Source: JAWKWH01 sp963669455 (GTDB taxonomy: Bacteria; Pseudomonadota; Alphaproteobacteria; Rhizobiales; Rhizobiaceae). Taken from it: a stretch of 64,000 nt of DNA. Shown in pieces: positions 44,403-53,863 of this stretch. The notes under the pieces are model-generated. The model was not told the origin of the DNA. It worked only from the letters and a program-made list of their open reading frames with translations, and did not search any database. Positions within the stretch are counted from its first letter, which is position 1; each line of letters opens with the position of its first letter. The DNA lies in the NCBI GenBank assembly GCA_963669455.1, contig OY770026.1, positions 62,001-126,000 of the forward strand, given 5' to 3'. The position numbers were made by a program, and so were the translations under genes.

Positions 44403-46193
44403 CTATGCCGCCAATTCTTCAGTGGAAGATTCCTCTTCGGCCGCCGGAATCGGATCGGCGGCACCGGCATCATCACCTTGGCTTTGACCGGCAATGACAG
44501 TTTGGTTTCTCCCCTTGGCCTTGGCTTCATAGAGGGCCTCATCCGCCGCACGCATAAGGTCCTGCGGCATCGTGCCATGATCGGGGTAATGTGAAACCCC
44601 AACGGAGATCGTGATGCGCGGGAGTGCTTTTTCGCCATAGCGCACGGTGACTTCCTCTATGGTCTTGCGCAGTTTCTCGGCACGGTCGAAAACCTTTTCC
44701 TTTGGAACGTCCGGCAAAAGCATCATGAATTCCTCGCCGCCCGGCCGGCATGCGGTTTCATCGCCATCGCATTGCTGCGACATGGCGGTTCCAACTGCAC
44801 GGAGAACCATGTCGCCGGCATCATGGCCATGGTTGTCATTGAACTTCTTGAAATGATCGACATCAATCGAAACCAGGCTGAACGGGGTTCCATCACTGTT
44901 GGAATGCCCGATCATTTTCCGCAAACACTCGGTCAGATGACGGCGATTATAAAGGCCCGTCAGCGGATCACGCACGGACTGATCGTGCAGTTGATCGCGC
45001 ATGCGAACATTGGCAATCGCCATGCTGATCTGCTCGGCACACATTTGCGACAGTTTTCTTCCGGCAACAAACTCCTCGGCACTGACGCCGGCGACTGCCC
45101 GCAATGTCATCAGCCCGACGGTTTCGCCATGCGCCAGGATTGGGAAGCAGAAATACGGCCGTTCATCCACCAGTTCGATATGCTCGCAATGGAAATACAC
45201 TTCACTCTCGCCAAAGCTATAGGTGCGGCCGCGACGCAAGCCCCAGCAGGCATCGGGGTGGATGTGATCCTTGTGGCTCCCACCATTCCAGCTGGCGTGG
45301 CCATCCAGCACATCGCGGGAATTCGAATAGACGTAGATGCTTCCCTCGCAGGCCGGCAGAATATGGGACATGAAGCGGCTGACCATATCGAACAGCTCCT
45401 CCAGCGACCGGCTGGATTGCAGCCATTCATTCAATTCGCCAAGCAGCTGCACCTCGCGTGCCATCTGTAGCTGCTGATCCAGCAAATCGCGCTCTTTTGT
45501 TGCCTGTGCGTGCATCAATTTCATCGACCGGCTGCTGCTTTTGACGATCAAAAAGGCAATGGTGGTCATCAATGCCAGCGCGATAAAAGCCAGCGCGGCG
45601 AGCATATATCGTGTACGCGTGATGAATGTTTCCCTGGTTTGTGTGATGTCGGTATAGAACTCGATTGCGCCCAAGGTTACCCCGTTTTGTATGACCGGGG
45701 TGAAGACCATCGCAACCTCGCGCAAGCCGTCTCCCTGGTTTCCCAGTGCATGCAGGTTAAAATGGTCGACCTCCGAGGCTTCCTTTGGCTCATGCATGTA
45801 GAAGTGTTCTCCCGAGGTGACGATTTCGGAGAAAAAGTCAGCCGAGACAACCCGACCGATTTCCGCATCGTTGGACGACCAGAAAACAAGCCCTTCAGGT
45901 GTAATCATGCTGAACCGGTAGATGTCGGAGGATAGCGTTATATTACGCAGGAAGCCGATATCCTGATTGGTCAGTATCTGTGTCTGAAAGACGTTCTTTC
46001 CGGCCGAAACACGGTTGATTACCCGGTCTTCCCACAAAATGGCTTGTTTCTTGATGTCATGCGCCAGCAATTCGTCGACAACAATGGGTGGCAGAATCTT
46101 AATGCCAATTACCGCAGACGTTGCGACCAACCCGAGCAGGATAGTTGCAAGGAAAATCCGAACACGCGATCGGTTTTTTTGCGTAATTGACAT
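44403..46193 (-). CDS. Membrane diguanylate cyclase with GAF domain
   Basis: The 596-residue protein makes cyclic di-GMP. An N-terminal helix (IFLATILLGLVATSAVIGI) and a second (MLAALAFIALALMTTIAFLI) bracket a periplasmic sensor region of about 160 residues. A GAF-like domain follows (DGHASWNGGSHKDHIHPDAC), then the GGDEF domain with active site RPGGEEF and DPLTGLYNRRHL. The inhibitory RxxD site five residues before GGEEF is absent (DGDE stands there), so product feedback is probably lost. The signal sensed is unknown. It lies downstream of the hlyU-like gene on the same strand. Confidence 0.9.
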   Translation of the reverse strand: MSITQKNRSRVRIFLATILLGLVATSAVIGIKILPPIVVDELLAHDIKKQAILWEDRVINRVSAGKNVFQTQILTNQDIGFLRNITLSSDIYRFSMITPEGLVFWSSNDAEIGRVVSADFFSEIVTSGEHFYMHEPKEASEVDHFNLHALGNQGDGLREVAMVFTPVIQNGVTLGAIEFYTDITQTRETFITRTRYMLAALAFIALALMTTIAFLIVKSSSRSMKLMHAQATKERDLLDQQLQMAREVQLLGELNEWLQSSRSLEELFDMVSRFMSHILPACEGSIYVYSNSRDVLDGHASWNGGSHKDHIHPDACWGLRRGRTYSFGESEVYFHCEHIELVDERPYFCFPILAHGETVGLMTLRAVAGVSAEEFVAGRKLSQMCAEQISMAIANVRMRDQLHDQSVRDPLTGLYNRRHLTECLRKMIGHSNSDGTPFSLVSIDVDHFKKFNDNHGHDAGDMVLRAVGTAMSQQCDGDETACRPGGEEFMMLLPDVPKEKVFDRAEKLRKTIEEVTVRYGEKALPRITISVGVSHYPDHGTMPQDLMRAADEALYEAKAKGRNQTVIAGQSQGDDAGAADPIPAAEEESSTEELAA

Positions 46194-46356
46194 CGGTCTA
46201 TCCTCACAGGTTTTCAGTCAGCAATCGGCGGTTGCGTCATCATGGTAGTGATACAACCAATATTACGGAGATAATTTTAGAAATTGCTGACGAACAGGAT
46301 GATTGCCGGATAAATATGAGAAAGATGATTTTGTACTTGATTCAAAATTTGTACCA

Positions 46357-46388
46357 TCTACAACCATAGATAGCGTGGTGGTTGTAGA
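46357..46388. promoter_or_regulatory. Perfect 10-bp inverted repeat upstream of the diguanylate cyclase
   Basis: TCTACAACCA at 46357-46366 and TGGTTGTAGA at 46379-46388 are exact reverse complements with a 12-base loop. The repeat lies 164 bases upstream of the cyclase start and about 65 bases after the hlyU-like stop. Without a T-run it looks more like an operator or RNA hairpin than a terminator. Confidence 0.4.
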
Positions 46389-46453
46389 GCAGCCTCATCA
46401 CCGCTGGGGTATGGCTGTGGCAAAAGGTGCGCTTCAGGCAGCGCGTATGCGCA

Positions 46454-46744
46454 TCAATCGAACATGCGCTCGCCTTGTTCGGCTATCACCTGCCGGGCCT
46501 TTCGCATCGCTGCATCCACCGCATCATCTGCCGATGAAAACATATCGGCACGGATCAGCCTGTGTTCTTTCACTTCTCCTGCGATATCTTTGGAAATCAC
46601 CGCACAAAGCCTGAACTGGGGCCCTTCTTTTATTGGCGCGGGGCGGATCAGGTAGCCATCGTGCTCGGTGTCGGTCTCGTTTGCTGCACTCTGTCCAAGA
46701 TCTTTGCCAGTGCCGCCGCCAAACAATTTTTTCAGAAAGGACAT
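46454..46744 (-). CDS. HlyU-family protein
   Basis: This 96-residue protein begins MSFLKKLFGGG and contains DGYLIRPAPIKEGPQFRLCA and AGEVKEHRLIRADMFSSADD, the HlyU signature. HlyU in Vibrio is linked to haemolysin regulation, but in alphaproteobacteria the family is a small cytoplasmic protein of uncertain role. It may be co-transcribed with the cyclase downstream, though 260 bases intervene. The start is supported by the usual N-terminus; no membrane segment is seen. Confidence 0.82.
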   Translation of the reverse strand: MSFLKKLFGGGTGKDLGQSAANETDTEHDGYLIRPAPIKEGPQFRLCAVISKDIAGEVKEHRLIRADMFSSADDAVDAAMRKARQVIAEQGERMFD

Positions 46745-46918
46745 TGTTGGTTTCCATTTCTATTGCCCCGTTGCGGGGCCGTTTTCGCCATCAACGTAGC
46801 CGCGCCGGCCAGTCAAGACAAGAAAGCGCGCAATTTGGTTGCAGGCTTGACCTATCGCAATGCAAACCCCACCATATCGGGGTAGTTTGGCGTCAAAAGC
46901 ATAAACAGGAGCCTTTCT

Positions 46919-47242
46919 ATGACAACATCTGTCGAAGAACGCCGGGCGGAACTGGAACGTCGCCGGGAATATCTCGTCGACCGGCTGACGCGGATCGAAG
47001 ACCATCTCGACGACGCGCCCGATCCTGACTGGGAAGAAGCTGCGCAAGAGGCCGAAAATGATGAAGTTATGGAAGATCTCGGTCTTGCCGGCCAGCAGGA
47101 GATCCGCGCCATCGATGCGGCACTCGCACGCATTGCCGGTGGGAGCTATGGTGAATGCGTGACCTGCGGAGAGGCAATCTCGCAGGAGCGTCTCGATCTT
47201 CTACCCTATACACCTTTTTGCAAGACGCACGCGCCGGGTTGA
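46919..47242 (+). CDS. DksA/TraR-family zinc-finger protein
   Basis: The 107-residue protein has an N-terminal coiled-coil stretch (ERRAELERRREYLVDRLTRI) with an acidic tip region (EAAQEAENDEVMEDLG) and a C-terminal zinc finger. DksA-type proteins bind the RNA polymerase secondary channel and modulate initiation with ppGpp. The finger reads GECVTCGEAI and PFCKTHAPG, so the fourth ligand is His (C3H), not the usual Cys. An AGGAG ribosome site precedes the start. It is short compared with E. coli DksA. Confidence 0.85.
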   Translation: MTTSVEERRAELERRREYLVDRLTRIEDHLDDAPDPDWEEAAQEAENDEVMEDLGLAGQQEIRAIDAALARIAGGSYGECVTCGEAISQERLDLLPYTPFCKTHAPG

Positions 47243-47422
47243 CAACCCTGCTTGGCCGGCCGTGCTTGCCGCGTACGAATTTTGCCCCTCAACGGCTCAC
47301 CTAAGGCGAAAAATGCCCCACAGGCCTTTGCGGCATCCCCGCCCTATCGGACATCGCCCCCCGCAAGGGGGAGAGCAATCCGCACCAGCCTGTGGCCATC
47401 AGTTCCACCTGCTGATCGTCAC

Positions 47423-48067
47423 CTATTGCGACGCAAAGCAGTAGAAAAGTCCCGCACCGCCGGTCTTCTTAAGATCGTCCTGGCTGCAGCCACGTGAATT
47501 GTGGGCCTGGTTCCAGGAAACATTGCCGCCGCCATGGCGATCATGGTGGCCGACCGTGGCACTTCCTTCGCCATTGCTTGTCCAGCTTGAACAGGTTTTG
47601 TCGCCCTCCTCCCACGGAAAATAAGCGGTGCCATCGGCTTTGGTGCCGGTCAGGATATCATGCTCGTTCGGCTTGTCACCGCGGCCTTTGACAAGATTTC
47701 CGTTTTCGTCCAGCGCAGTCGATTTGTAGAGATTGGGCAGGATATGCAGTTCATCAAGGTTTTTTGCGATCATCTCGCCCCTGACATTGTACCAGGGACC
47801 AGGGCCGATGCGGTCCCTTGCGGAAATGCCGCGCTTTCCCTCTTCCTGGGTAGATAAATAGGCGCGCCAGGTTTTTCCGTTTATGCCGGCATTTTCAGCC
47901 AGCGCCGCACAATGGGCATCGGCGCCTTCAAGGCCGCCAAGATTGGCGCCGTCCCCCTTGCCCTGGCTGGTTACAAAAAAGCTGCTCTTCGCGTCCTGCG
48001 CAACCGCAGCGGACGCGGCGAAGACGGTGAGTGTGGCGGTGATTAGTATTCTGCCAACGAGCATCAT
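47423..48067 (-). CDS. Secreted lectin-like (DUF1554-type) protein
   Basis: This 214-residue protein has a signal peptide (MMLVGRILITATLTVFAAS, cleaved near AVAQDA). The mature part has a cysteine-linked globular domain with GDGANLGGLEGADAHCAALA, TWRAYLSTQE, ARDRIGPGPWYNVRG and a C-terminal GHHDRHGGGNVSWNQAHNSR plus CSQDDL and FYCFA. This pattern recurs in uncharacterised exported proteobacterial proteins related to the lectin-like DUF1554 group. The function is unknown; carbohydrate binding is only a guess. A GGAG ribosome site lies before the double ATG. Confidence 0.72.
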   Translation of the reverse strand: MMLVGRILITATLTVFAASAAVAQDAKSSFFVTSQGKGDGANLGGLEGADAHCAALAENAGINGKTWRAYLSTQEEGKRGISARDRIGPGPWYNVRGEMIAKNLDELHILPNLYKSTALDENGNLVKGRGDKPNEHDILTGTKADGTAYFPWEEGDKTCSSWTSNGEGSATVGHHDRHGGGNVSWNQAHNSRGCSQDDLKKTGGAGLFYCFASQ

Positions 48068-48491
48068 GGGTTCATACTCCTGAAAACCGGGGTGTGAACG
48101 GCAGCCGGTAGCTGCCGGATTATACAGTATTGTTCTGATTTCTGCAGGTTGAAAGGGTTAAATAAGGACACACCGTTCACAACTGGACACATCAAAAAGC
48201 CGGATCTTGGAGCAAATTTGATTTGATAGTATATTTCTGTTTTATTAACACATAAATCAATAGTATATAGTTATTTTGTTATTAATTTTATAAATCAATA
48301 TTTTTATTTACTACATGAATTAAACATGTGAAATAAACTTTTTATTTTCAAGTAATGTAATTGATAACATATAGAAATTTGCCTAATATTACATAAATAT
48401 TTGTAAATTTGATACATGATTACATATTTTGTGAATTCGATTGCTGAAATCCTTCTACTAGTAAATATTTCCCGTCAAATAGGAGAATACC
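48068..48491. promoter_or_regulatory. Strongly AT-rich leader before the FSGRPNP genes
   Basis: These 424 bases hold no gene. From about 48170 to 48480 the sequence is far more AT-rich than anything else in the window, with ATAAATCAATA occurring twice (near 48250 and 48290) and many TA steps. It ends with TAGGAG before the ATG at 48492. The sharp shift suggests foreign origin or a region silenced by a nucleoid protein. Confidence 0.6.
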
Positions 48492-49409
48492 ATGCTTCGT
48501 ATTACTGTTGATTTGTTTTCTGGAAGACCAAATCCCACCTGGGTCATCACAGATGAAGATTATTCCGAAAAATTGTTGGGGCAATTATCGGAATTACCAG
48601 ACTATATTCGCGATCCAGATGAGGTGTTTCCGGGTTTGGGTTTTCGTGGCATTCAGCTCCAGCGTCTAGGCGACGACGAACAGGGCAGAAAACTGCCCAG
48701 GCATTTTGCCATCGCGACAGGCAGATCGGAGGAGCCTCCAGAGATTATGGAAATCGCGCAGGATGTTCTTGCCTCGATGGAAAGTTTCAGCAAGGTTCGC
48801 TTCCCTGATCATGAGTTGACCCCGCTCGATGGAAAGCTGCAAGACTATACAATGAAGCGGTTTGAGGAATTTAGGGAATTCAAGCTGCGTGACTGGGTTA
48901 TCGGGATATTGAAGCCTTGCCCGCTGAGAACGACGGTCAAGGATCCCGACTGCACCAAGTGCGAATATGAGGAAAGTCGATTCAATCCTGGTTTCTGGAA
49001 CAACAGCGCACAGGTACGGCTGAACAATAATTGCTACAATTACGCCCGCAACTGGCGCACGGATACTTTCGCGCAGCCCGGACGCGCATCGGGGGCATGG
49101 CCTAATCCGATGGCCTGCGCTGATGTCACCAGGGGTGCCATGTCCGACGGGCTGGTGCGACGCTGCGATTGCCTGCCACAAAGCGAATATCCGCGCCGGC
49201 TCATGGCGCTTGTTGTCGATCCCGGATGGGATTATCATTGGTATCGCAAGCAATGCGGCGGGTTCTGGGGACACAAGCCAGGTTCAACAGCTGCCCGCAA
49301 TACGGACAATGCAGGCAAAATCATCACCAATCCGGAGACTTGCGACCGTGGCGGCTACACTGATTTTTGTGGCTATTTCTATGCCGGAAAGAGCGTCGTT
49401 ATTTCCTGA
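48492..49409 (+). CDS. FSGRPNP-domain protein with C-terminal Cys/His peptidase-like domain
   Basis: The 305-residue protein has no signal peptide. Residues 1-100 contain VDLFSGRPNPTWVITDED and GLGFRGIQLQR, which recur in the next gene. After a linker with a possible zinc site (DPDCTKCEYEE), the C-terminal domain has NNNCYNYARNWRTDTFAQPG, a Cys candidate, then DYHWYRKQCGGFWGHKPG with His candidates, and DRGGYTDFCGYFYAG. The Cys-then-His order resembles papain-fold (NlpC/CHAP-like) hydrolases, but I cannot name a family. The AT-rich promoter and the paralogue beside it suggest an acquired pair. It might be an effector; this is inference. Confidence 0.65.
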   Translation: MLRITVDLFSGRPNPTWVITDEDYSEKLLGQLSELPDYIRDPDEVFPGLGFRGIQLQRLGDDEQGRKLPRHFAIATGRSEEPPEIMEIAQDVLASMESFSKVRFPDHELTPLDGKLQDYTMKRFEEFREFKLRDWVIGILKPCPLRTTVKDPDCTKCEYEESRFNPGFWNNSAQVRLNNNCYNYARNWRTDTFAQPGRASGAWPNPMACADVTRGAMSDGLVRRCDCLPQSEYPRRLMALVVDPGWDYHWYRKQCGGFWGHKPGSTAARNTDNAGKIITNPETCDRGGYTDFCGYFYAGKSVVIS

Positions 49410-49421
49410 CCGGAATTGCGC

Positions 49422-49850
49422 ATGCGTATGAAAACTCTGCCGGCAGCGATTTTGGCTGTGGTCCTTGGCGCCTCTGTGCCTGGAACGGGAGAGGAAAGAC
49501 ATTCGATGCATGCCGAGCTGGATATATTCAGCGGCCGCCCGAACCCGGCGTGGCCGCTGACTGATGAAGAAGCCGCAACGCTTCAAGCCATGACGGCGTC
49601 GCTGCCGGCTGCGGCTGCACCATCACAGTCTGATGGCCTTGGCTATCGCGGAATCGTGGTGCGCAACCCGGGTGACAGTAGTTGGAGCCTCACGGTCTTT
49701 CGCGACACTGTACAAATTCTCACCGCTGCGAAGAGCGACGTGCGCTTTGATGCCGATGCAACCATCGAGCGCTGGTTGCTTGGCACAGCCGGCGATGCCG
49801 TCGATGCGGCTTTGCTGGCGCGCCTGGGGTATTCGAACCCAATAGACTAA
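49422..49850 (+). CDS. Short FSGRPNP-domain protein, paralogous to the N-terminal part of the upstream gene
   Basis: This protein repeats the upstream N-terminal domain: ELDIFSGRPNPAWPLTDEEA and GLGYRGIVVRNPGDSSWS align with the first protein's opposite numbers. From the ATG at 49422 it has 142 residues and a signal-peptide-like start (MRMKTLPAAILAVVLGASV). An alternative ATG at 49506 has a better GGAGAGGAAAG site and gives MHAELDIFSGRPNP, exactly like the upstream protein's start, yielding 114 cytoplasmic residues. Whether it is secreted is therefore undecided. It lacks the peptidase-like domain and could be a partner, inhibitor or immunity protein. Confidence 0.6.
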   Translation: MRMKTLPAAILAVVLGASVPGTGEERHSMHAELDIFSGRPNPAWPLTDEEAATLQAMTASLPAAAAPSQSDGLGYRGIVVRNPGDSSWSLTVFRDTVQILTAAKSDVRFDADATIERWLLGTAGDAVDAALLARLGYSNPID

Positions 49851-49923
49851 GCCCAGGACCCGCTCACACAAGACACGCTCCGGTTTCCCCAACCGGGCCC
49901 GGGACGGTTGTTTCCACTTTTAT

Positions 49924-50375
49924 TAGAGCGTGTCTTGTTTAAATGGAATCGTTTGAGCGCAGGGTATTTGTGTCCTGGCCCCCCTCTCGGCGGCGCTTCG
50001 CTTGCCTGCCGGGTCAACGAGGAGCGTGACGCGACGCGGGTACGTACCCGTTAGCGTCGCGCGACGACATCCAGGGCGCAAAGAACCTGCGGCGTTTTGC
50101 GGCTTCTTTGGGTCCGCAACAACGCCTTGATCCGCTTGGAGCAATCGAGGCATTATTCGCCATACGGCCTGCGGCCGGGCGAAAATGCCCTGGCTGAAAC
50201 GATTTGGGTTTGCTGTTCTCTTTCAAAACCTTAACTTCACCTGCTTGGAGGTCTTTTTCACGGACAGTGTCGTCAAAATCCTCGCACGATCGTTTGATCG
50301 CACTCCGGTGTTTTCCTAACTGCCGCAAAAAATCCTCTCCATCAAACTGATCCCATTTAAACAAGACACGCTCTA
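49924..50375 (-). mobile_element. MITE-like repeat A, copy 1, with repeat B nested inside
   Basis: This 452-base element has inverted termini TAGAGCGTGTCTTG and CAAGACACGCTCTA, extended inward by TTTAAATGG-AATC type sequence. Read on the minus strand it matches copy 2 (61833-62142) almost base for base, except for two extra blocks: repeat B (about 50088-50192) and a stretch near 49980-50020. It contains a perfect palindrome CGGGTACGTACCCG. A 57-residue frame (KWDQFDGEDFLRQLGKHRSA onward) is shared with copy 2, but the differences are mostly amino-acid changing, so coding is doubtful. No transposase is present. Confidence 0.75.
50088..50192 (+). repeat. Repeat B, copy 2, nested in repeat A
   Basis: GGCGTTTTGCGG, CCGCAACAACGCCTTGATCC and GGGCGAAAATGCCCTGG match the element at 12568-12674 in order and spacing. 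Copy 2 of repeat A lacks this block, which shows that B was inserted into, or removed from, A as a unit. The terminal CTAG of the first copy is not kept here. Confidence 0.65.
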
Positions 50376-50480
50376 GCATCACTCCCTTTTGACATTTCAT
50401 GCCTCTGGTCACAATGCCGCTCACAATTTCCTTGACCAATTAAGATAAGGTAACTTATGTTATGTAACAGGAGTTAGGAA

Positions 50481-50852
50481 ATGAACCTTTGGCTTGTTGC
50501 CGCCGCCGGCGCGTCTGCACTGACGATGCTCATTCATCTTGTTGCTGGAGGGCGGGAAGCGGCCCGGCCATTGCTGGCGACTGACGGGTTGGCCAAAATC
50601 CCGAAATTCACGCTTTATTACTGCTGGCATCTGGTCACTATCGCCATTGTCATGATGGCGGCCGGATTCTTCTATGCCAGCGGTCTTGGCGGTGGAACGG
50701 ATATCGCAGTTGCGGCAACTGCCGGTGCCATCCTGTTTACGATCTGGAACCTGTTGATGATCGTTGTCTTCAAACTACGCCTGCTCCACTTTCCGCAATG
50801 GATCCTGTTTGCCACCATCGCCATCCTTGGCCTTTGCGGGCTGGTGCTTTGA
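50481..50852 (+). CDS. Small four-helix membrane protein of unknown function
   Basis: This 123-residue protein is almost entirely hydrophobic, with four predicted helices (LWLVAAAGASALTMLIHLVA, YCWHLVTIAIVMMAAGFFYA, IAVAATAGAILFTIWNLLMI, WILFATIAILGLCGLVL). A CAGGAG ribosome site precedes the ATG. I do not recognise the family. Its stop overlaps the TTG start of a TetR regulator (TTGA), so the two form an operon and the regulator probably controls this gene's expression. Confidence 0.72.
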   Translation: MNLWLVAAAGASALTMLIHLVAGGREAARPLLATDGLAKIPKFTLYYCWHLVTIAIVMMAAGFFYASGLGGGTDIAVAATAGAILFTIWNLLMIVVFKLRLLHFPQWILFATIAILGLCGLVL

Positions 50853-51403
50853 CAGCCGGCTTGACGCGGCGGTTTCGAAAACCGGATTGGCTCGATCTCG
50901 GACTGCGTGCCATTGCCGAGGCCGGTCCGGCGGGGCTCGTCATCGACGCGTTGACTGTACGCGCGGGCAAGACCACCGGCTCCTTCTATGCCCATTTCAA
51001 GTCGAGTGACGACTTTCTGGAGGCGTTGGCCAGCCATTGGCAAACGATCCATACAAGGCAGTTGATTGACAAAGTGCGCAATCATTCAGGCGCTGCCGAA
51101 AGGCTCGATCACCTCAACCGTCTGGCGTTTCAGCTTGACCCGGCAATTGAACAGGGCATGCGCCGGCTGGCTGCCGGCAATGATAAGGTCGCAGTGGTGT
51201 GCAAGGCGGTTGACGCCGAGCGGATTGCCTATCTGACGGCGGAATATATAGGTTCAGGCCGCTATGATGCCAATCAGGCCAGCGATCTGGCCCGCATCGA
51301 ATATGCAGCCTTTGTCGGGCTGCAACAGACCGAACCGCAGAACACGCCGACCGAAGCCATGCAGCTTTATCAGTCGTTTCTGGCGATGACCGGGCGCGAC
51401 TGA
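50849..51403 (+). CDS. TetR-family transcriptional regulator
   Basis: The 184-residue protein has an N-terminal TetR helix-turn-helix (GLRAIAEAGPAGLVIDALTV, then AGKTTGSFYAHFKSSDDFLE) and a variable C-terminal ligand domain. The start is a TTG at 50849 that overlaps the stop of the membrane-protein gene by four bases, pointing to translational coupling; the longer upstream frame lies inside that gene. TetR proteins usually repress adjacent transporters or enzymes on ligand binding. The ligand is unknown. It is convergent with rpoD. Confidence 0.85.
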   Translation: MTAGLTRRFRKPDWLDLGLRAIAEAGPAGLVIDALTVRAGKTTGSFYAHFKSSDDFLEALASHWQTIHTRQLIDKVRNHSGAAERLDHLNRLAFQLDPAIEQGMRRLAAGNDKVAVVCKAVDAERIAYLTAEYIGSGRYDANQASDLARIEYAAFVGLQQTEPQNTPTEAMQLYQSFLAMTGRD

Positions 51404-51459
51404 CAGGCGAAACACGCCGTGCGTCAAAGACGACAGAATGTAGCCGCCAACCCGATACT

Positions 51460-53487
<2,028 letters not shown>

Positions 53488-53863
53488 GTTTTTTGTTTCT
53501 CCAGATAGCTGGCGCTTGGTCGAGCGCATTTGCTATTTCGATCAATCGATATGTGGCGCCACCGGCCCACTGACGGGTAGGACGCGATTTGCAAAGCTAT
53601 GGCGGATATTTACGGTTTTCATCGTTAATTCCCGCTTAACCCTATTGCCATCAAAGGCAACTTCGTTGCCATAACAGGCGATTTCGGCCAATTGTCCCCA
53701 AGACAGCGGCTGTTACCGGTGTCCGAATGCTGCTTTATCCTCAGAAATGGAATAATCCTTTCTGATTCCGCTATTTCTCTCCAAGGTCAACCCCGGCAAT
53801 GCCTTGATTCGCGCAAAAAAGCGAATCAGTGCCATGGTTTGGCCCGATTTCAACCGTTCGGCC
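53488..53863 (-). promoter_or_regulatory. rpoD upstream region
   Basis: This 376-base gap between dnaG and rpoD contains no credible gene. The rpoD promoter should lie here; TTGACC is visible on the minus strand near 53785 but no convincing partner hexamer. An imperfect inverted repeat with arms TCAGAAA and TTTCTGA spans 53741-53764 and could be a weak dnaG terminator or an operator. Nothing else stands out. Confidence 0.3.

Noticed and set aside
47358..47371. CCCCC-GCAA-GGGGG hairpin between the DksA-like and lectin-like genes
   Set aside because: It is a short GC palindrome of a kind common in Hyphomicrobiales spacers, without a T-run or second copy here; too little to call.
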